In this document: piece after piece, positions 31,851 to 43,589 of the stretch | Layout: every line of letters begins with the position of its first letter | Numbering within the stretch: position 1 is the first letter of the stretch | Source of the DNA: Saccopteryx bilineata | Taxonomy: Eukaryota; Chordata; Mammalia; Chiroptera; Emballonuridae | DNA: 64,000 bases | Direction of reading: 5' to 3' | NCBI RefSeq assembly: GCF_036850765.1 | Contig: NC_089493.1 | Location: 14,571,632 to 14,635,631, forward strand | Program-made: the position numbers and the translations under genes | The notes under the pieces: model-generated | Told to the model about the DNA's origin: nothing | Databases searched by the model: none | What the model saw: the letters and a program-made list of their open reading frames with translations, nothing else

Positions 31851-33917
31851 AGATGTTAGAGAGCCATCAGCGACACTCAGAGACTATGTACTGGGCACTT
31901 TGCACGTGCTGGACACTTTTCTAGGCACTAGTGACATATCAGTGAGCAAAACAGACAAAAGTCTCACTCTCATGAAGTTTACCTTCTAGTGATTATTGAT
32001 TTGAGAAAATAAAAGATCATTATTCGTTGGACACAGGTGTCGCTGCTTCCTCGGAAACAGGCTGTAACCTGATCCTATGACAGCCTCACAGTGGAACTCA
32101 GCATTTCCCTTTAACCCTTCCTGAAGCACAGCCATTCTGGGGCTCAGAAGAAGTTCTGGGTGTGGCCGCCCTCAGGCAAGCTTCTCTTCAGCTTGACTGT
32201 CTCTCTCTTTTAGAAAAAGCATGTCAGAGACTATGGCTAGGGCCAGCCCTACTGGATTGCAGGGGACAGTGTCTCAGAAGAGACTCACATCTCCCTCTCT
32301 GTTGCTTTTCTGTTTCCCTCACTTCCCTTTTCTGTTTTTCTGAAGGTTGACCTTGACCTTCAGTGAAGCCTCTTTTGCTGTAGACCACAGTCCTGGAAAA
32401 GGAGAGGCAGAGAGAATTAGGAGAGACTCCCACTACAATCCATCCTATGGTTTCAACGGGACCCCAGGCTCACCCACTCACACCAGCACTGGGTGTTAAG
32501 ATCCGCCCCAAGTTCCCTGCACCCTAAGGCTTCACTGGACGGGCCACCAAGGTGGAGGCTGCACCTGAGGAGGAGGAGCTGCCACCGGCTGGGAGGACAG
32601 GGAGAGAGGGAAAAGAAGCATCTCTGAGGAGGTGCCATTCGTGGATGACACTGCCCTGTCCCCTTCGCCCTCAACTTGGTCTCCTGCTCTTTTATTACAT
32701 TTGGCTCCATTGTGGGCTCTTTCCCTCCTAATTATAGTCTATCAGGGCCAAGTGTTCAATGAGGTGTCACCTAAATTGAGCTTGCGCTTTTTCGTACTGC
32801 AGTTTGGTTTTTAATAGCTTGATTAGCTAAGACAGCCAATTCAGGTGAATCACCTTGCCTGTCAGGAGGTACGGTGATGGGGGGGAGGGGTTATAAGGTG
32901 GCCACCTTACAGGTAGCTCCAGAGGTAGCATGTCGCCCAGAAATTTTAAGTTGGATATACTGAGTTTCAAACTATGGCGCAGGGATCCCAGAGGCAACCC
33001 ATGTCTGGTGGGGAGGAGTGTCAGGGCTGTTTGCAGGAGGATCCCAGTCTCCTGAAAAAGAATCCATTCTGTAGGAACGGAGGAAGCCTGGGTCATACGC
33101 CCGGTCCAATAACCTGACCCCCTTGCCAGAGGGAGGACGACTCACATGTTGTGATTCCTGATTGGGCCTCACTGGCTCCGCACCCCATTGGCCCGGCACC
33201 TGCCGACTGCCCCTCCCTGCTCCACATCCGGGCTCAGATCCAACAGCGCGTCGTTACCGTCACTCCTTGTCCTCCTCGTGCTCCTCTCCCTTGTTCTCGC
33301 CTCGCGGAGCGCCAGCCCTCTCCCTCTCTGCCCCACACCCAAACCACTGCATGCGGCTGGAGGAGAGCTTTCGCCATGCTGGCTGCTCTCACCTTCGGTT
33401 CCTCACCAGTCCCCAGGGGGGCTCCGCCTGCAGGTTGGCGGTCCTGTCTGCACTCCCCGAATAATCACGTCACACTTCCTGCTCTCCTCCCACCTCCGGC
33501 ATCCCCTCTCTTCTCTTCACTCCCAGATGTTGATGCCCTCGTTTATTTCTCTGAAGGATAGGAGCAATTAGAAGAGGAAGTTACGTGCGACCACTGCCGC
33601 ATCTTTCCAGGTAGCAGCGCCTGGGCCCTTACGCTCTGTCTCCTCCTGTTGCTGCGGGTGGAGCTGTCTGCACTTCGCGTGAAGCCGCGCCCTCCTCTAG
33701 AACACTCCCCTCCTCCCTCCTGCAGTGGCCCCTCTCCTTCCTGCATCGCCAAGTTTCCCCTCCCTCCCATCAGCGTAAGGACGTGATGAGATACAAACCA
33801 AGCAAAATATAGAACTAAAAACCTCTCCTGACCTTATATCTCCAATGCAGACACTTCCCATTTCTCTCTCCCTTGTACAGAAATACCCCTTGACTCTCAC
33901 TGATTCTACTGCCTCTC
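31851..33917. other. Intergenic; possible conserved block at 32695-32855
   Basis: 32695-32855 has CTAATTATAG and AATAGCTTGATTAGCTAA, and no repeat signature. 33150-33780 is pyrimidine-rich and partly GC-rich, perhaps old L2, but it could not be placed. Confidence 0.35.
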
Positions 33918-33924
33918 CTTCCAG

Positions 33925-34260
33925 CCTTTCTTCTTTTTGTTGTTGTTGTTTTTGGTTTTGGTGGGGTGTTTTTTTTTGACAGGGACAGAGAGTCAGAGAG
34001 GGGCACAGACAGGGACAGACAAACAGGAAGAGAGAGAGATGAGAAGCATCAATTTTTCATTGCAGCACTTTAGTTCATTGATTGCTTTCTCATATGTGCC
34101 TTGACCAGGTTGCCTCAAGCCAGCAACCTTGGGCTCAAGCTGGTGAGCCTTGCTCAAACCAGATAAGCCCACGCTCAAGCTGGCGACCTCGAGGTCTCAA
34201 ACCTGGGTCCTCCATGTCCCAGTCCGATGCTCTATCCACTACGCCACCGCCTGGTCAGGC
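33925..34260 (-). mobile_element. Second bat SINE family (GCCTGACCAGG head), copy 2
   Basis: Reversed it starts GCCTGACCAGGCGGTGGCGT, with a B box GGTTTGAGACC and a body shared with the copy at 23824. Short duplications CTTCCAG are at 33918-33924 and 34261-34267. Confidence 0.88.
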
Positions 34261-34267
34261 CTTCCAG

Positions 34268-35170
34268 TTTTTCCTGATACCACTCAAGTCAGATTTTTGT
34301 CCCTATCCCTCCAGTGAAAGAGTTCTAAGTGCAGCGGTCACAGGTGAGCTCCCCTCTGTCTCCATCAGAAGACGTGCTGGGCACTGCTGAGCACCTTCCT
34401 TCCTGAAACACGCTCCACGGGGCTTCCTGCACCCCACTCCCTCTCCTGGCTTCCTTCGTACTCACTGGCCACTCTTCGACCTCCTTTACTACAACCTCAT
34501 GGTATCCCCAATCTCTACAGTTTGTGGGGGCCCAGTCATCAGACATCTTCTCTATCTACACCCACTTCCTAGATACTCTCATCCAGTGTAATGGCTATAA
34601 ATACCACCTATTCACTGATGACACCCAAATGGTCCCGCCCAAACCCTAATTCTTGTATCCAACAGCCTCCTAAACGTCTGCATTTGGATGACTAATGAGA
34701 ATGTCAGCTTAATTTTAACTCTCGCTCTCTCCCCTCCGTCCAGTGTCTCAGTGGCTCAGACCAAGGAGCCGTGGAGGTGTGTGTAACTCCTTTCTTTGTC
34801 TCACACTCTCCGTCTAACCCATCAGCAAATCCCTGGCAGCTCCACTACTGCAGCCGATCCAGGGAGGGCCCTCTCCTCCTGGACTCCACTGCCACCTGGA
34901 CTCCACTGCTACCGCCCCGACCCGCGCCACCACCATCTCTCACCGCGGTCCTGTGACCCACTCCACCCTGTGACTGCCCCCTTGGCTCCTGACAGCCAGA
35001 ATGAGACTGTGCACATCATGTCATTCCTCCTCTCAGAACTCTCAGCTCCCTTTCTGCCTTTATCTATCTCTCAGATAGACTCTAAAGCCCTTACCAAGAC
35101 CTTCGAAGCCCTGTGCCCTCCGGCTCCTAGGCCTCCCTGCCCTCACCGCACTCCCCTCTTCTCCTGCCTC
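34268..35170. other. Intergenic, probably decayed L2
   Basis: Pyrimidine-rich with TTCACTGATGACACCCAAAT (34612) and ATGTCATTCCTCCTCTCAG, which recall L2 3' regions in sense orientation, but the match is weak. Confidence 0.35.
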
Positions 35171-35174
35171 AAGT

Positions 35175-35445
35175 TCAGGCCAGGCTGCCATGACAAACTA
35201 CCCCGGGGTGTGAAGCTTAAACAACAGAAATTTGTCTTCTCGCCGTTCTGCAGGCTGGAAGTCCAAAGTCAAGTTCTCAGCAGGTTTCGTTTCTCTTTCC
35301 TTGACTTACAGACACCCAACTTCTCCCCTGTGTCTTCCCGTGGTTGTCTCTCTGTGCGTGTGCGTGTCTGTGTCCAAATTATTAGGACACAAATCCTGTG
35401 GGGTTAGGGCACACCAAATTCACTCATTGCTAGCCCTGTCTTGTC
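35175..35445 (-). mobile_element. MaLR-type LTR fragment
   Basis: CAGGCTGCCATGACAAACTA, TTAAACAACAGAAATTTGTC, GCAGGCTGGAAGTCCAAAGT and GTGTCCAAATTATTAGGACA are the reverse of a MaLR-type LTR, from its 3' end inward. Confidence 0.75.
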
Positions 35446-35735
35446 TTCTAAACAGCCGAGTGATGCCGGCCACTTCATCTTTCTATGCCTCTGTCTCCCT
35501 TTCTGTAACGTCAAGCAACTGGACTGAAAACATTAGCTTTCCAACCGTTTTGTTTTTTTTTTACTACAATGTACATTAAGTAGTATATTTTACATAATTA
35601 CCCAGTACTTACATCTGAATGTATTTTTTAAAAAGCCCTTAAAACTATAGTTTCGTGAAATAAAACCCCTGAGAGCCACAATGTACTCTGACTCTTTTTC
35701 TACTCGTTATACATACATACGTGATGATGATAGTT

Positions 35736-36062
35736 ATTATGGATGGAATGTGTGTGTTCTCCCAAAGTGCATGTGTTGAAATCCTACCCCCCATGTGCTG
35801 GTGTGTGGAAGCGGCGGTCTCTGGGAGATGGTGTGGGTGAAGCCCAGTGAACAGGATGAGTGCCTTTGTGAAAGGAGACCTCAGAGAGCTCCCTGGATTC
35901 CCCTGGTTCCGTCACGTGAAGATACAGTAAAGTGTCCGCATTGGCACCCCAGAACCCCACTGTGCTGCCCGCCACCCCAGCTCCCCCACCAACCCCGTGT
36001 TTCCAGCCCCTAGAACTGTGAGAAACGCCTGTTGTTCTGGCAGCCTGGGCAGACTCAGACAG
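35736..36062 (+). mobile_element. MaLR-type LTR
   Basis: ATGGATGGAATGTGTGTGTT, AGTGCATGTGTTGAAATCCT, CTCAGAGAGCTCCCTGGATT and CCTAGAACTGTGAGAAACGC keep the sense order of an MST/MLT1-like LTR. It faces the fragment at 35175-35445 from the other strand. Confidence 0.75.
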
Positions 36063-36629
36063 CGATCGGGTGCATGAATCTCACAACCAAGGACTTGGGC
36101 AAATAACAGCAGCTTCCTGAGTCTCAGTTTCCTCATCTGTAAGATGTGAGAAATAATACTTCCCTTATCGGGTTATTGATAGAATTAAGGAGGGATTTGT
36201 TCTATCTCCGGGTTTAGCCCAGGGTTGATGCTAGCTTTATCTCTAGGACCCAACTAGCAGAACTATACTGTACCTGGAACCATGGTTACATTAGAAGTAA
36301 AGCAGAGGATGTGGAAACAGTGTCGGGGTAACGGGGAACCCTGAACTATTTATAAGACAAGAATACCGGCTCTGCCAAGTGGTTCCAAACCTCCCGTTCA
36401 GTTGCCCGAACTCACTGTAGAAACACTTCCGTGGCATTGTACATGCTTGGGGGGCTGAGGGTGAAGGAAAACAGCTTATTTTGGAAAAGGATGCAATACC
36501 ATCAAGCAGTGTGCCAGGTAAAGGGTAAGTGAGAGAGTAGCCTTATTTTAAATGCCTCTGCAGTGTCCCACTGGGGTACTTCACAGTCAAAATGTCTTTA
36601 TAAGTTTTTAGTTGCCAAATACCTGCTTT
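36063..36629. other. Intergenic with a MIR remnant at 36075-36195
   Basis: CTGAGTCTCAGTTTCCTCAT and TGTAAGATGTGAGAAATAAT at 36115-36160 mark a MIR in sense orientation. The rest has no recognised feature. Confidence 0.55.
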
Positions 36630-36646
36630 TAAAGCAATGTTATTTC

Positions 36647-37045
36647 GCCCTGGCTGGTTGGCTCAGCGGTAGAGCGTCGGCCTAGCGTGCGGAGGACCCG
36701 GGTTCGATTCCCGGCCAGGGCACACAGGAGAAGCGCTCATTTGCTTCTCCACCCCTCCGCCGCGCTTTCCTCTCTGTCTCTCCCTTCCCCTCCCGCAGCC
36801 AAGGCTCCATTGGAGCAAAGATGGCCCGGACGCTGGGGATGGCTCTGTGGCCTCTGCCTCAGGCGCTAGAGTGGCTCTGGTCGCAACATGGCGACGCCCA
36901 GGATGGGCAGAGCATCGTCCCCTGGTGGGCAGAGCATCGCCCCTGGTGGGCGTGCCGGGTGGATCCCGGTTGGGCGCATGCGGGAGTCTGTCTGACTGTC
37001 TTTCCCTGTTTCCAGCTTCAGAAAAATGAAAAAAAATAAATAAAT
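36647..37045 (+). mobile_element. Long tRNA-headed bat SINE, copy 5 (duplicated-core, intact B box)
   Basis: Starts GCCCTGGCTGGTTGGCTCAG, has an intact B box GGTTCGATTCC at 36711-36721 and a (TAAA)n tail. Perfect 16-bp duplications AAAGCAATGTTATTTC are at 36631-36646 and 37046-37061. It has two CCCCTGGTGGGC core units. Few changes suggest a recent insertion. Confidence 0.95.
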
Positions 37046-37061
37046 AAAGCAATGTTATTTC

Positions 37062-38068
37062 AATAGTTATTATGCTCCCCAAGAGGTTGTGAGCAAATTG
37101 GGCTTTTATAAATCAGCTATCACACTCCCACGGTTTACGTGATAACTTACAGAAGTTTTGTTTTTAATCCCTGATTTGTTTTCAATCCTAACTCTTAATT
37201 GAAAGTGTCTCTGCTTCCTCCACCCTGCCCTCATCGGTCAGAGTTCCTGGTTGAGAAAAATAGAATGCATGCTAGCAGTTCACACAGAATTGGAATTTAT
37301 TAAAGGATATAAGGTCACTTACCTAAATTCCTGGAAAGACAGAGTCAGACTAAGAGTCTGTGAACATGCAGACCAAGCTGCAGGGCAACTCCAGCAAAGA
37401 CATAGTTACTGTCACTAGATACCAATTCTGCGGCTCCTGCTGCTGACCCCAGGTTCTGGATGCCAGAACTCTAGAACTCTCCCTCCTCTGTTACTGAAAG
37501 ATAGATACCTTGTTTCTCCATCAACCAGAAATTAAATTCTAGGTAACAGCTGTTTCCTTTTTGCTTTCTTCCAAATTAAAGTGGCACATAGGTGTATCCG
37601 ATCAGAGAAGTGAGTATTATGTGTCTGTACCCTAGCTGCAAGGGAGGCAGGGAAAGAAAGTCTGGCTTCCATCTTGGTCAGTAGGGGGACATCATTTTAT
37701 CTTGGGAAATTCTCCCCAAAATACTGGAGGGTCATAAACCTGACCATTATCTACTACACATCATCTTTACACAACCCTCTGTCAGTGTAAGCAAAGATCT
37801 TCAAAGTGAAAACAGAGACTTAATAATCACCTACCATGAAACCACACATGTGTTTGGTGCTCTGTAGAAGGTGACATGGTAGAAAAAGAAATTTCATACA
37901 CCGAACCTACCTTTGAAGGAGTTTATAATTCAGTTGAAAAATAGACAACCAGATGGTAACTAAGGACGGTGAGAATAGCATAGACCTTCGACGTTCACAC
38001 ACTTTTGGCATCTCCAAATTTGCAAATATGGGTAATGTATTCATTGAGAACCACATGTTTGCTATGCA
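37062..38068. other. Intergenic with an unassigned ancient repeat (about 37215-37745)
   Basis: The region contains GGAATTTATTAAAGGATATA, GGTTCTGGATGCCAGAACTC and CTGCAAGGGAGGCAGGG, features of an old LTR or DNA element that I cannot name. No exon. Confidence 0.35.
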
Positions 38069-38082
38069 TAGCCTCACTTTTT

Positions 38083-38316
38083 TTATCTTTTTTATTTTTT
38101 TATTTTTTATTTATTTATTCATTTTTTTTATTCTTTATTTATTTATTCATTTTAGAGAGGAGAGAGAGAGAGACAGAGAGGAGAGAGAGATAGGGGGGAG
38201 GAGCTGGAAGCATCAACTCCCATATGTGCCTTGACCAGGCAAGCCCAGGGTTTCGAACCGGCGACCTCAGCATTTCCAGGTCGACGCTTTATCCACTGCG
38301 CCACCACAGGTCAGGC
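38083..38316 (-). mobile_element. VES-like bat SINE (GCCTGACCTGTGG head)
   Basis: Reversed, the head GCCTGACCTGTGGTGGCGCA and B box GGTTCGAAACC are tRNA-like; the end is a (TCTC)n and an A/T-rich tail of about 75 bp. Duplications TAGCCTCACTTTTT are at 38069-38082 and 38317-38330. Its body is shorter than and different from the GCCTGACCAGG family. Confidence 0.9.
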
Positions 38317-38539
38317 TAGCCTCACTTTTTAATTGCATTTTCCCTTTAATCTGGTGCCATTTTAAAACAAAGAAACAAAGCTGGTTTCATTGTCTAAGAA
38401 CACATGAGACAATAACCTGAGACCCACACAGCACGTTGAGTGAGACTGCTGGGTGGCCAGCGAGCTGTGCTCAGTAGTGGTCACTCGGGATCAGATAATT
38501 GGGCTTGAAGAACTCGTGAAAGAAGGTCAGGGAAGATTC

Positions 38540-39090
38540 AATAGAGGAATCAAAAAATTCAAAATCCTTTCTATAGATTATAAGACGGTATATGATCCAG
38601 CCCTTCTTAATTCTCTGACCCCATGTATTCTATTCTCGCCTTCATGCACTGTGCTTCAGCTGCTCTGGGCTTCTCGTCGTTCCTCTGATACACTAACTGT
38701 TCCTGGCTCAGGCCCCCGCTCTTGTGCAAAGGATCTTCTTCCCTGATCTTTGCTTGGCTAGTTTCTCCTCTCATTTGGGTCTCAGATCAAATGGCACTTT
38801 CTCTAAGAAAAGCTTCTCTGAACATCAGTGTAAATGGCCGCTCCCTCTCTCTGCTTTCTAGCACATATTGTTTTATTTCTTTAAAAATACTTATCACCAT
38901 CGGGAGTTATCTCATTTATTTATTTCCAGTTCATTGTTGGTGTTCTTCTGAATCATAAGATCCATGAGCAGGAATCTTTTTTTAATTGAAAATGAGCAGG
39001 AATCTTGTCTGACCAACCCAAAATGCATCGAAGACCATATGGTGCACACATTAGGTGCTCAATAGTTATGGAGTAAATGAATGAGGTAAA
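38540..39090 (+). mobile_element. L2 LINE 3' fragment
   Basis: ATGATCCAGCCCTTCTTAAT, TGGGTCTCAGATCAAATGGC, AAAGCTTCTCTGAACATC, ATCCATGAGCAGGAATC and TTAGGTGCTCAATAGTTAT follow the L2 3' end in sense orientation. Confidence 0.65.
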
Positions 39091-39685
39091 CACTCAAGGA
39101 AAACCACGAGTTTGTGTAAGGACAGGCATCCCAGTGGAGAGAATGGAAGAGCGTATGTAATCAGCACTGAGGAATGAAACCGCCTGACCCTCCGTGGAGG
39201 AGGCCACGTGTGGGTAGGCACAGGTCAGGGCCACCACTGTGCCGTGCTTCGGAGCAGGAAGTTATTTCTGCAGGGAGAGGAGCAATGGGAAGGTTCTAAC
39301 CAAATGCTGAGATGGGAGCATGGTGTTCGGTGGACCAACCCGCGTAGACAAAGATGATGAATGGAGGGGCGCGTAACATCCAGCTGGTGACCCGCTGCTG
39401 GGTCCGCCCCAGGCACTTGTACGGAACCAGGTCCTTAGGTGAGTTTGGCCAATGCTGGGTAAGATGAATTGAAGTAGGGAAACCCAGAGTCAGGGAGACT
39501 GATTGGGCATTTTAAAATAACCCAGGTGTCACTTGGGTCTAAACAAAGATGGCATAATTAACAATGACAAGTAAGGGGCCGAGAGACATTATAAAGAATC
39601 AAAAGGACTTGGTGACAGATTGGCTATTGGGATCAAAGGAAATGTCAGTTTGTGCGAGAGAGCCCTCGTCCAGATTGCAGCCTGG
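39091..39685. other. Intergenic, no recognised feature
   Basis: Nothing recognised. Confidence 0.4.
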
Positions 39686-39689
39686 TGAC

Positions 39690-39885
39690 TTCCGGCTGTG
39701 CCCTCACACAGCAGGGACGAGGGCTGGAGAGCTCTCTGGGATCTCTTATTAGAGCACGAACCTGGTTCATAAAGACTCCACACTCACTGCCGAATCACCT
39801 CCCAAAGACCTCCCCCAACACCATCCCATCGCGGTTAGGTTTTGAGCAGAGAACTTTAGGGGACATGAATGTTGCGTCCACTGCC
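39690..39885 (-). mobile_element. MaLR-type LTR fragment
   Basis: CTGTGCCCTCACACAGCAGG, GAGCTCTCTGGGATCTCTTA, CGAATCACCTCCCAAAGACC and GTTAGGTTTTGAGCAGAG are the reverse of an MST-like LTR, colinear with the right flank of the 57-bp array (20340-20480). Confidence 0.75.
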
Positions 39886-40071
39886 CTGGCCTTGACCTTC
39901 TCCTTCCTCCCCGGCTCCCCCAACCTTAAACCTGGTTCTCTAGCTATCACCGTCTCCGTGGTCTAGCGCACACCCTTCCCCTTCCGGCCAGGCTTCATTT
40001 CCCTTTGTCACAACCGACAATTCTATTGGCTTAGCTCCTAATAAACTAAAGAGATTTAAGAAACAAGATTA

Positions 40072-40470
40072 GGCCCTGGCCGGTTGGCTCAGCGGTAGAG
40101 CGTCGGCCTGGCGTGCAGGGGACCCGGGTTCGATTCCCGGCCAGGGCACATAGGAGAAGCGCCCATCTGCTTCTCCACTCCCCCTCCTTCCTCTCTGTCT
40201 CTCTCTTCCCCTCCCGCAGCCAAGGCTCCATTGGAGCAAAGATGGCCCGGGCGCTGGGGATGGCTCCTTGGCCTCTGCCCCAGGCGCTAGAGTGGCTCTG
40301 GTCGCGGCAGATCAATGCCCCGGAGGGGCACAGCATTGCCCCCTGGTGGGCAGAGCACCGCCCCTGGTGGGCGTGCCGGGTGGATCCCAGTCGGGCGCAT
40401 GTGGGAGTCTGTCTGTCTCTCCCCGTTGTTTCCAGCTTCAGAAAAAAATACAAAAAAAAAAAAGAAAAGA
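40072..40470 (+). mobile_element. Long tRNA-headed bat SINE, copy 6 (duplicated-core, intact B box)
   Basis: Starts GGCCCTGGCCGGTTGGCTCA with an intact B box at 40127-40137. Perfect 14-bp duplications AAGAAACAAGATTA are at 40058-40071 and 40471-40484. It has two CCCCTGGTGGGC core units, and its tail is nearly pure A. Confidence 0.95.
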
Positions 40471-40484
40471 AAGAAACAAGATTA

Positions 40485-41235
40485 AAAACAAAACATATAT
40501 ATGTATATATATTTGACTATTACTTGAAGAATTTCAGGTAGTGGAAATAAAGAGATAAAATTTATTTCAAGGGTACAGTCATTGCAACTACACTTCAGAA
40601 GCTCCTGAGCAGAAGAAATCTCTGTATCTGGAATGAATGTGAACAAAAAGCAGCTGGAGTAACAGTAAACCGCCAACCCATCCCCGGCCTGTCCTGCACC
40701 AATACTCCCAATAGTCCTGTGGTTTAAACCAGAGCAACCCTAGCCAAGTCATTGTGTAGAATGGATATGGGCATATGCCCAGGAAAGAGCTGAGATTTAA
40801 TTCAAAAGTCACAGGAGGCCCCGGGAGATAAAAGCCGGGCTGTTACATAGCACTTATGTGAGACAAATTGCTATAACATGGAAGCAAAAAAAAAAAAAAA
40901 AAAAGGAAAAATCTAAGTGCTTAATTGGTGCAACATAAGATGGAACATGTCCTCCAGGATTAAATAAAGTTTAGATTATCCAAATCAAATTGAGGGGACA
41001 TTTGCAAAATCAAGTTACTAGACAGCATGTTTAAATGACTCATGTTGGCAGGAAGCGCCAGGGCACTGCCCGTGACCTGCGCTATCCCGGGGCGTTCTGC
41101 TGGTCAGGACGCAGAGCTCCAGGGAAACCCGTCACGTGTTACAGGCACAGCCCCAGCTTGTGGGGGAGGGGCAGGAGGAGAGGGAAGAAGCAGGGACATA
41201 AAAAAGCAGGTGGAGGTGGAAGAGGGTTTAACCAT
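40485..41235. other. Intergenic; poly(A) at 40887-40904
   Basis: A run of about 18 A starts near 40887. 41040-41210 is GC-rich. No exon or family recognised. Confidence 0.4.
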
Positions 41236-41239
41236 TCAC

Positions 41240-42170
41240 CCCAGAATCTGACCAGCTCGCATCATCCCTTGGTCCCCCTCCTGCCTCGGTTTCTGCCATG
41301 TTTCTCTCACTTGTCTCCTGTTCTCCCTCTTGTCTTTTATGGACTGTTCTCATTGCAGAGGCCAGAGTGATCCTTCTAAAGCTTAAGTCAGGTTATGTTC
41401 CTAATCAAAACCCTCCAGTGATGCCTCCCCTCACTCAGAGCGAAGCAGTCCTTGCAGGGCTTATAAGACCTCTAAGCTGCCTCTACCCACCCCCTACCCC
41501 GTGCGCGGGAACACACACACACACACCCATATATGCATGCACGCGCACACAGACACACCCTCCTCCCCACACACCTCTCTGATCTCACCCTGTATTCCCT
41601 TCCCCCTCCTTCACGGCCGGCCGTACTGGTCTGCGTGCTGGTCCTTGCACAATTCCAAACATGTTCCCACTCAGGGCTTTTGCTTCAGCCGGTCCCTCGC
41701 GGGGAACACTCTTCCCCAAGACGCCCGCCCGTTGAGCTTACTCCCTCGACCTTCCTTCCATCTGTGCTCCTATGTCACCTTCTCCAGGAGACCTGCCCAC
41801 CCTCTATCTAAAATCGCCCCCCCCCCTGCACTTTCTCTCTGTCTTTCCCTAGCGTCTCTGGCCTCACACTCTGTAGATGGGGTGGACAAAAGGAGGTTTC
41901 CAGTTGTGAGGCCACAAAACACAGTTCATTCTTGTATTATCATTTATTAATTATTGTATTATTTTCCATATGAACCACTGCAAGCCTACTGTCTCGCCCT
42001 GTACTTGACCTATTGTAACATTTATTGACTATCTCCCCTGCTAGAGCATAAGCCCCACAATCAGAAGGATATTTGTGTATTTTTTTTTCACTACTATATC
42101 TCTGTAGCCTCGAACAGTACTTAGCATGTAGTAGATGCTCAATAAATATTTGTTGGAGGAATGAATGAAC
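41240..42170 (+). mobile_element. L2 LINE 3' end
   Basis: CCAGAGTGATCCTTCTAAAG, AAAACCCTCCAGTGATGCC, TCAGGGCTTTTGCTTCAGCC, TTCTCCAGGAGACCTGCCCA, AGAGCATAAGCCCCACAATC and GATGCTCAATAAATATTTGT give a nearly continuous sense-strand L2 3' end of about 900 bp. A (CA)n with ATATGCATGCACGCG is inside at 41512-41555 and poly(C) at 41817-41828. Confidence 0.75.
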
Positions 42171-43587
42171 ATCTCAGAGGAGAAATAAAGAAAGTCTTCT
42201 TGGATTTCTGAAATTCTAAGCTTCTGGGCAAGGGAAAGGTTAGGGGGCAGACAAAATGTTTGGAAGGAACTTGAAGAAAAGGAGAAAGAGTCCTCCCTAA
42301 CCACAAACTACAAAAATATTTGAAGAGGTAGAGGGAACGTGATGAAAGCAGGGAGTTTGGGGGGTTCTGGGGAGCGAAGTCAACGCCCTACCTCACAGAC
42401 AGTGCCGGGGGGGCAGTGTCAGGACCCCGCAGTGGAGCCGCCTGCCCGCTGTGTCCATGTCCATGCAGAGAGGACCCCGGCAGCATCTCAGGGAGGGCCG
42501 CACCGAGGGGAAACAGAGCAGTGGAGAAAGGTAGCCACATGGACAGAAAGGAGAGAGGTCCAAGTGACAACCTGGGGGCCCAGATGTCCCCTGCCAACAC
42601 CTGGCAGTATGTGGCCAACCCCTCGCCCCGGATCCCTTCCCTCAACCCCTGGTAGCTGGAGTGATTCCTAACGACTGATTACGTTTTTCCACTACCCCCT
42701 TAAGAGAAAGGTAGAAATTGTAACTAAGTTATGGAACAATAAAATTCTCTGTCCTGTATGCCAGAGCTCCAGCCCGCCTCGTTTTATGTCAAAAGAACCA
42801 CTAACATGTTAAGGAACAGAATGAATTGTAAAGACATCCTGGCCATGTGCCAGGCAGAGACAAACTTTGTCCCCAGAGTCTGGGGCAGGCACTTTGTGTC
42901 CTCTGCCGACCTAGTGTGCACTGCGGCAGGGAAAGCAGAGGAGTGATTTCACACCGCAGAGTAATTGCCGTGGCAACCGAAGGCCCGTCACCTGAGCTTT
43001 ATTTCAAACTGCTCTGTTGGGAGTGGACTGCAGACATTCCCAGAAAATGAAAGGTGAAATATTCCTATTCTCTCTCCTTCTCCTCCTTTCTCTTGTTTTG
43101 ATACTGGCGTTCTTAAAGTGGCCCACCCCCTCTTCCTAGAATTATTCTGAATGCCTTTTTATGTCTTTACCTGATTTGTCATCTGATTCACAGATTCTTG
43201 CGCTTGATGAAGTGAGAGATTGGATAGAATTAGCACAGAGCATTTCCCCCGGGGGTCACCCGCCTCCCAGTGTCACGCCTTGGCAAGGCTGGCAGAATGA
43301 CGGTGTGTCCCTGAAGAGGCCACGCTGGGCAGGCATCTCTCTGGTCTGTTGACGGGGGATCCATGACCCTGTCACTCTGTTCTCTGGAAGGGACATAAAC
43401 CAAGATAGAAACGTTGTCATGTCAGGGCTGTTTCTGAACTTGGAGTTGTGTTAATAAATAAATGATGACTTACCAGATCTTAGTGAGTTTATTCCCCCTC
43501 TGACTTATCATTTAAAGTGGAAGACAGTAGACATGAAAGTATGTGGAATACAGTTCGGGTGATGGGTTCTGTGATCGCTCTGGTGAT
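42171..43587. other. Intergenic, no recognised feature
   Basis: GC-rich at 42360-42650. No repeat family or exon recognised. Confidence 0.4.
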
Positions 43588-43589
43588 TA

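Noticed and set aside
36647..36725. tRNA genes in the SINE heads (also at 40072 and 22340)
   Set aside because: The A and B box motifs belong to SINE heads followed by the SINE body and A tail, with target duplications; they do not fold as complete tRNAs.
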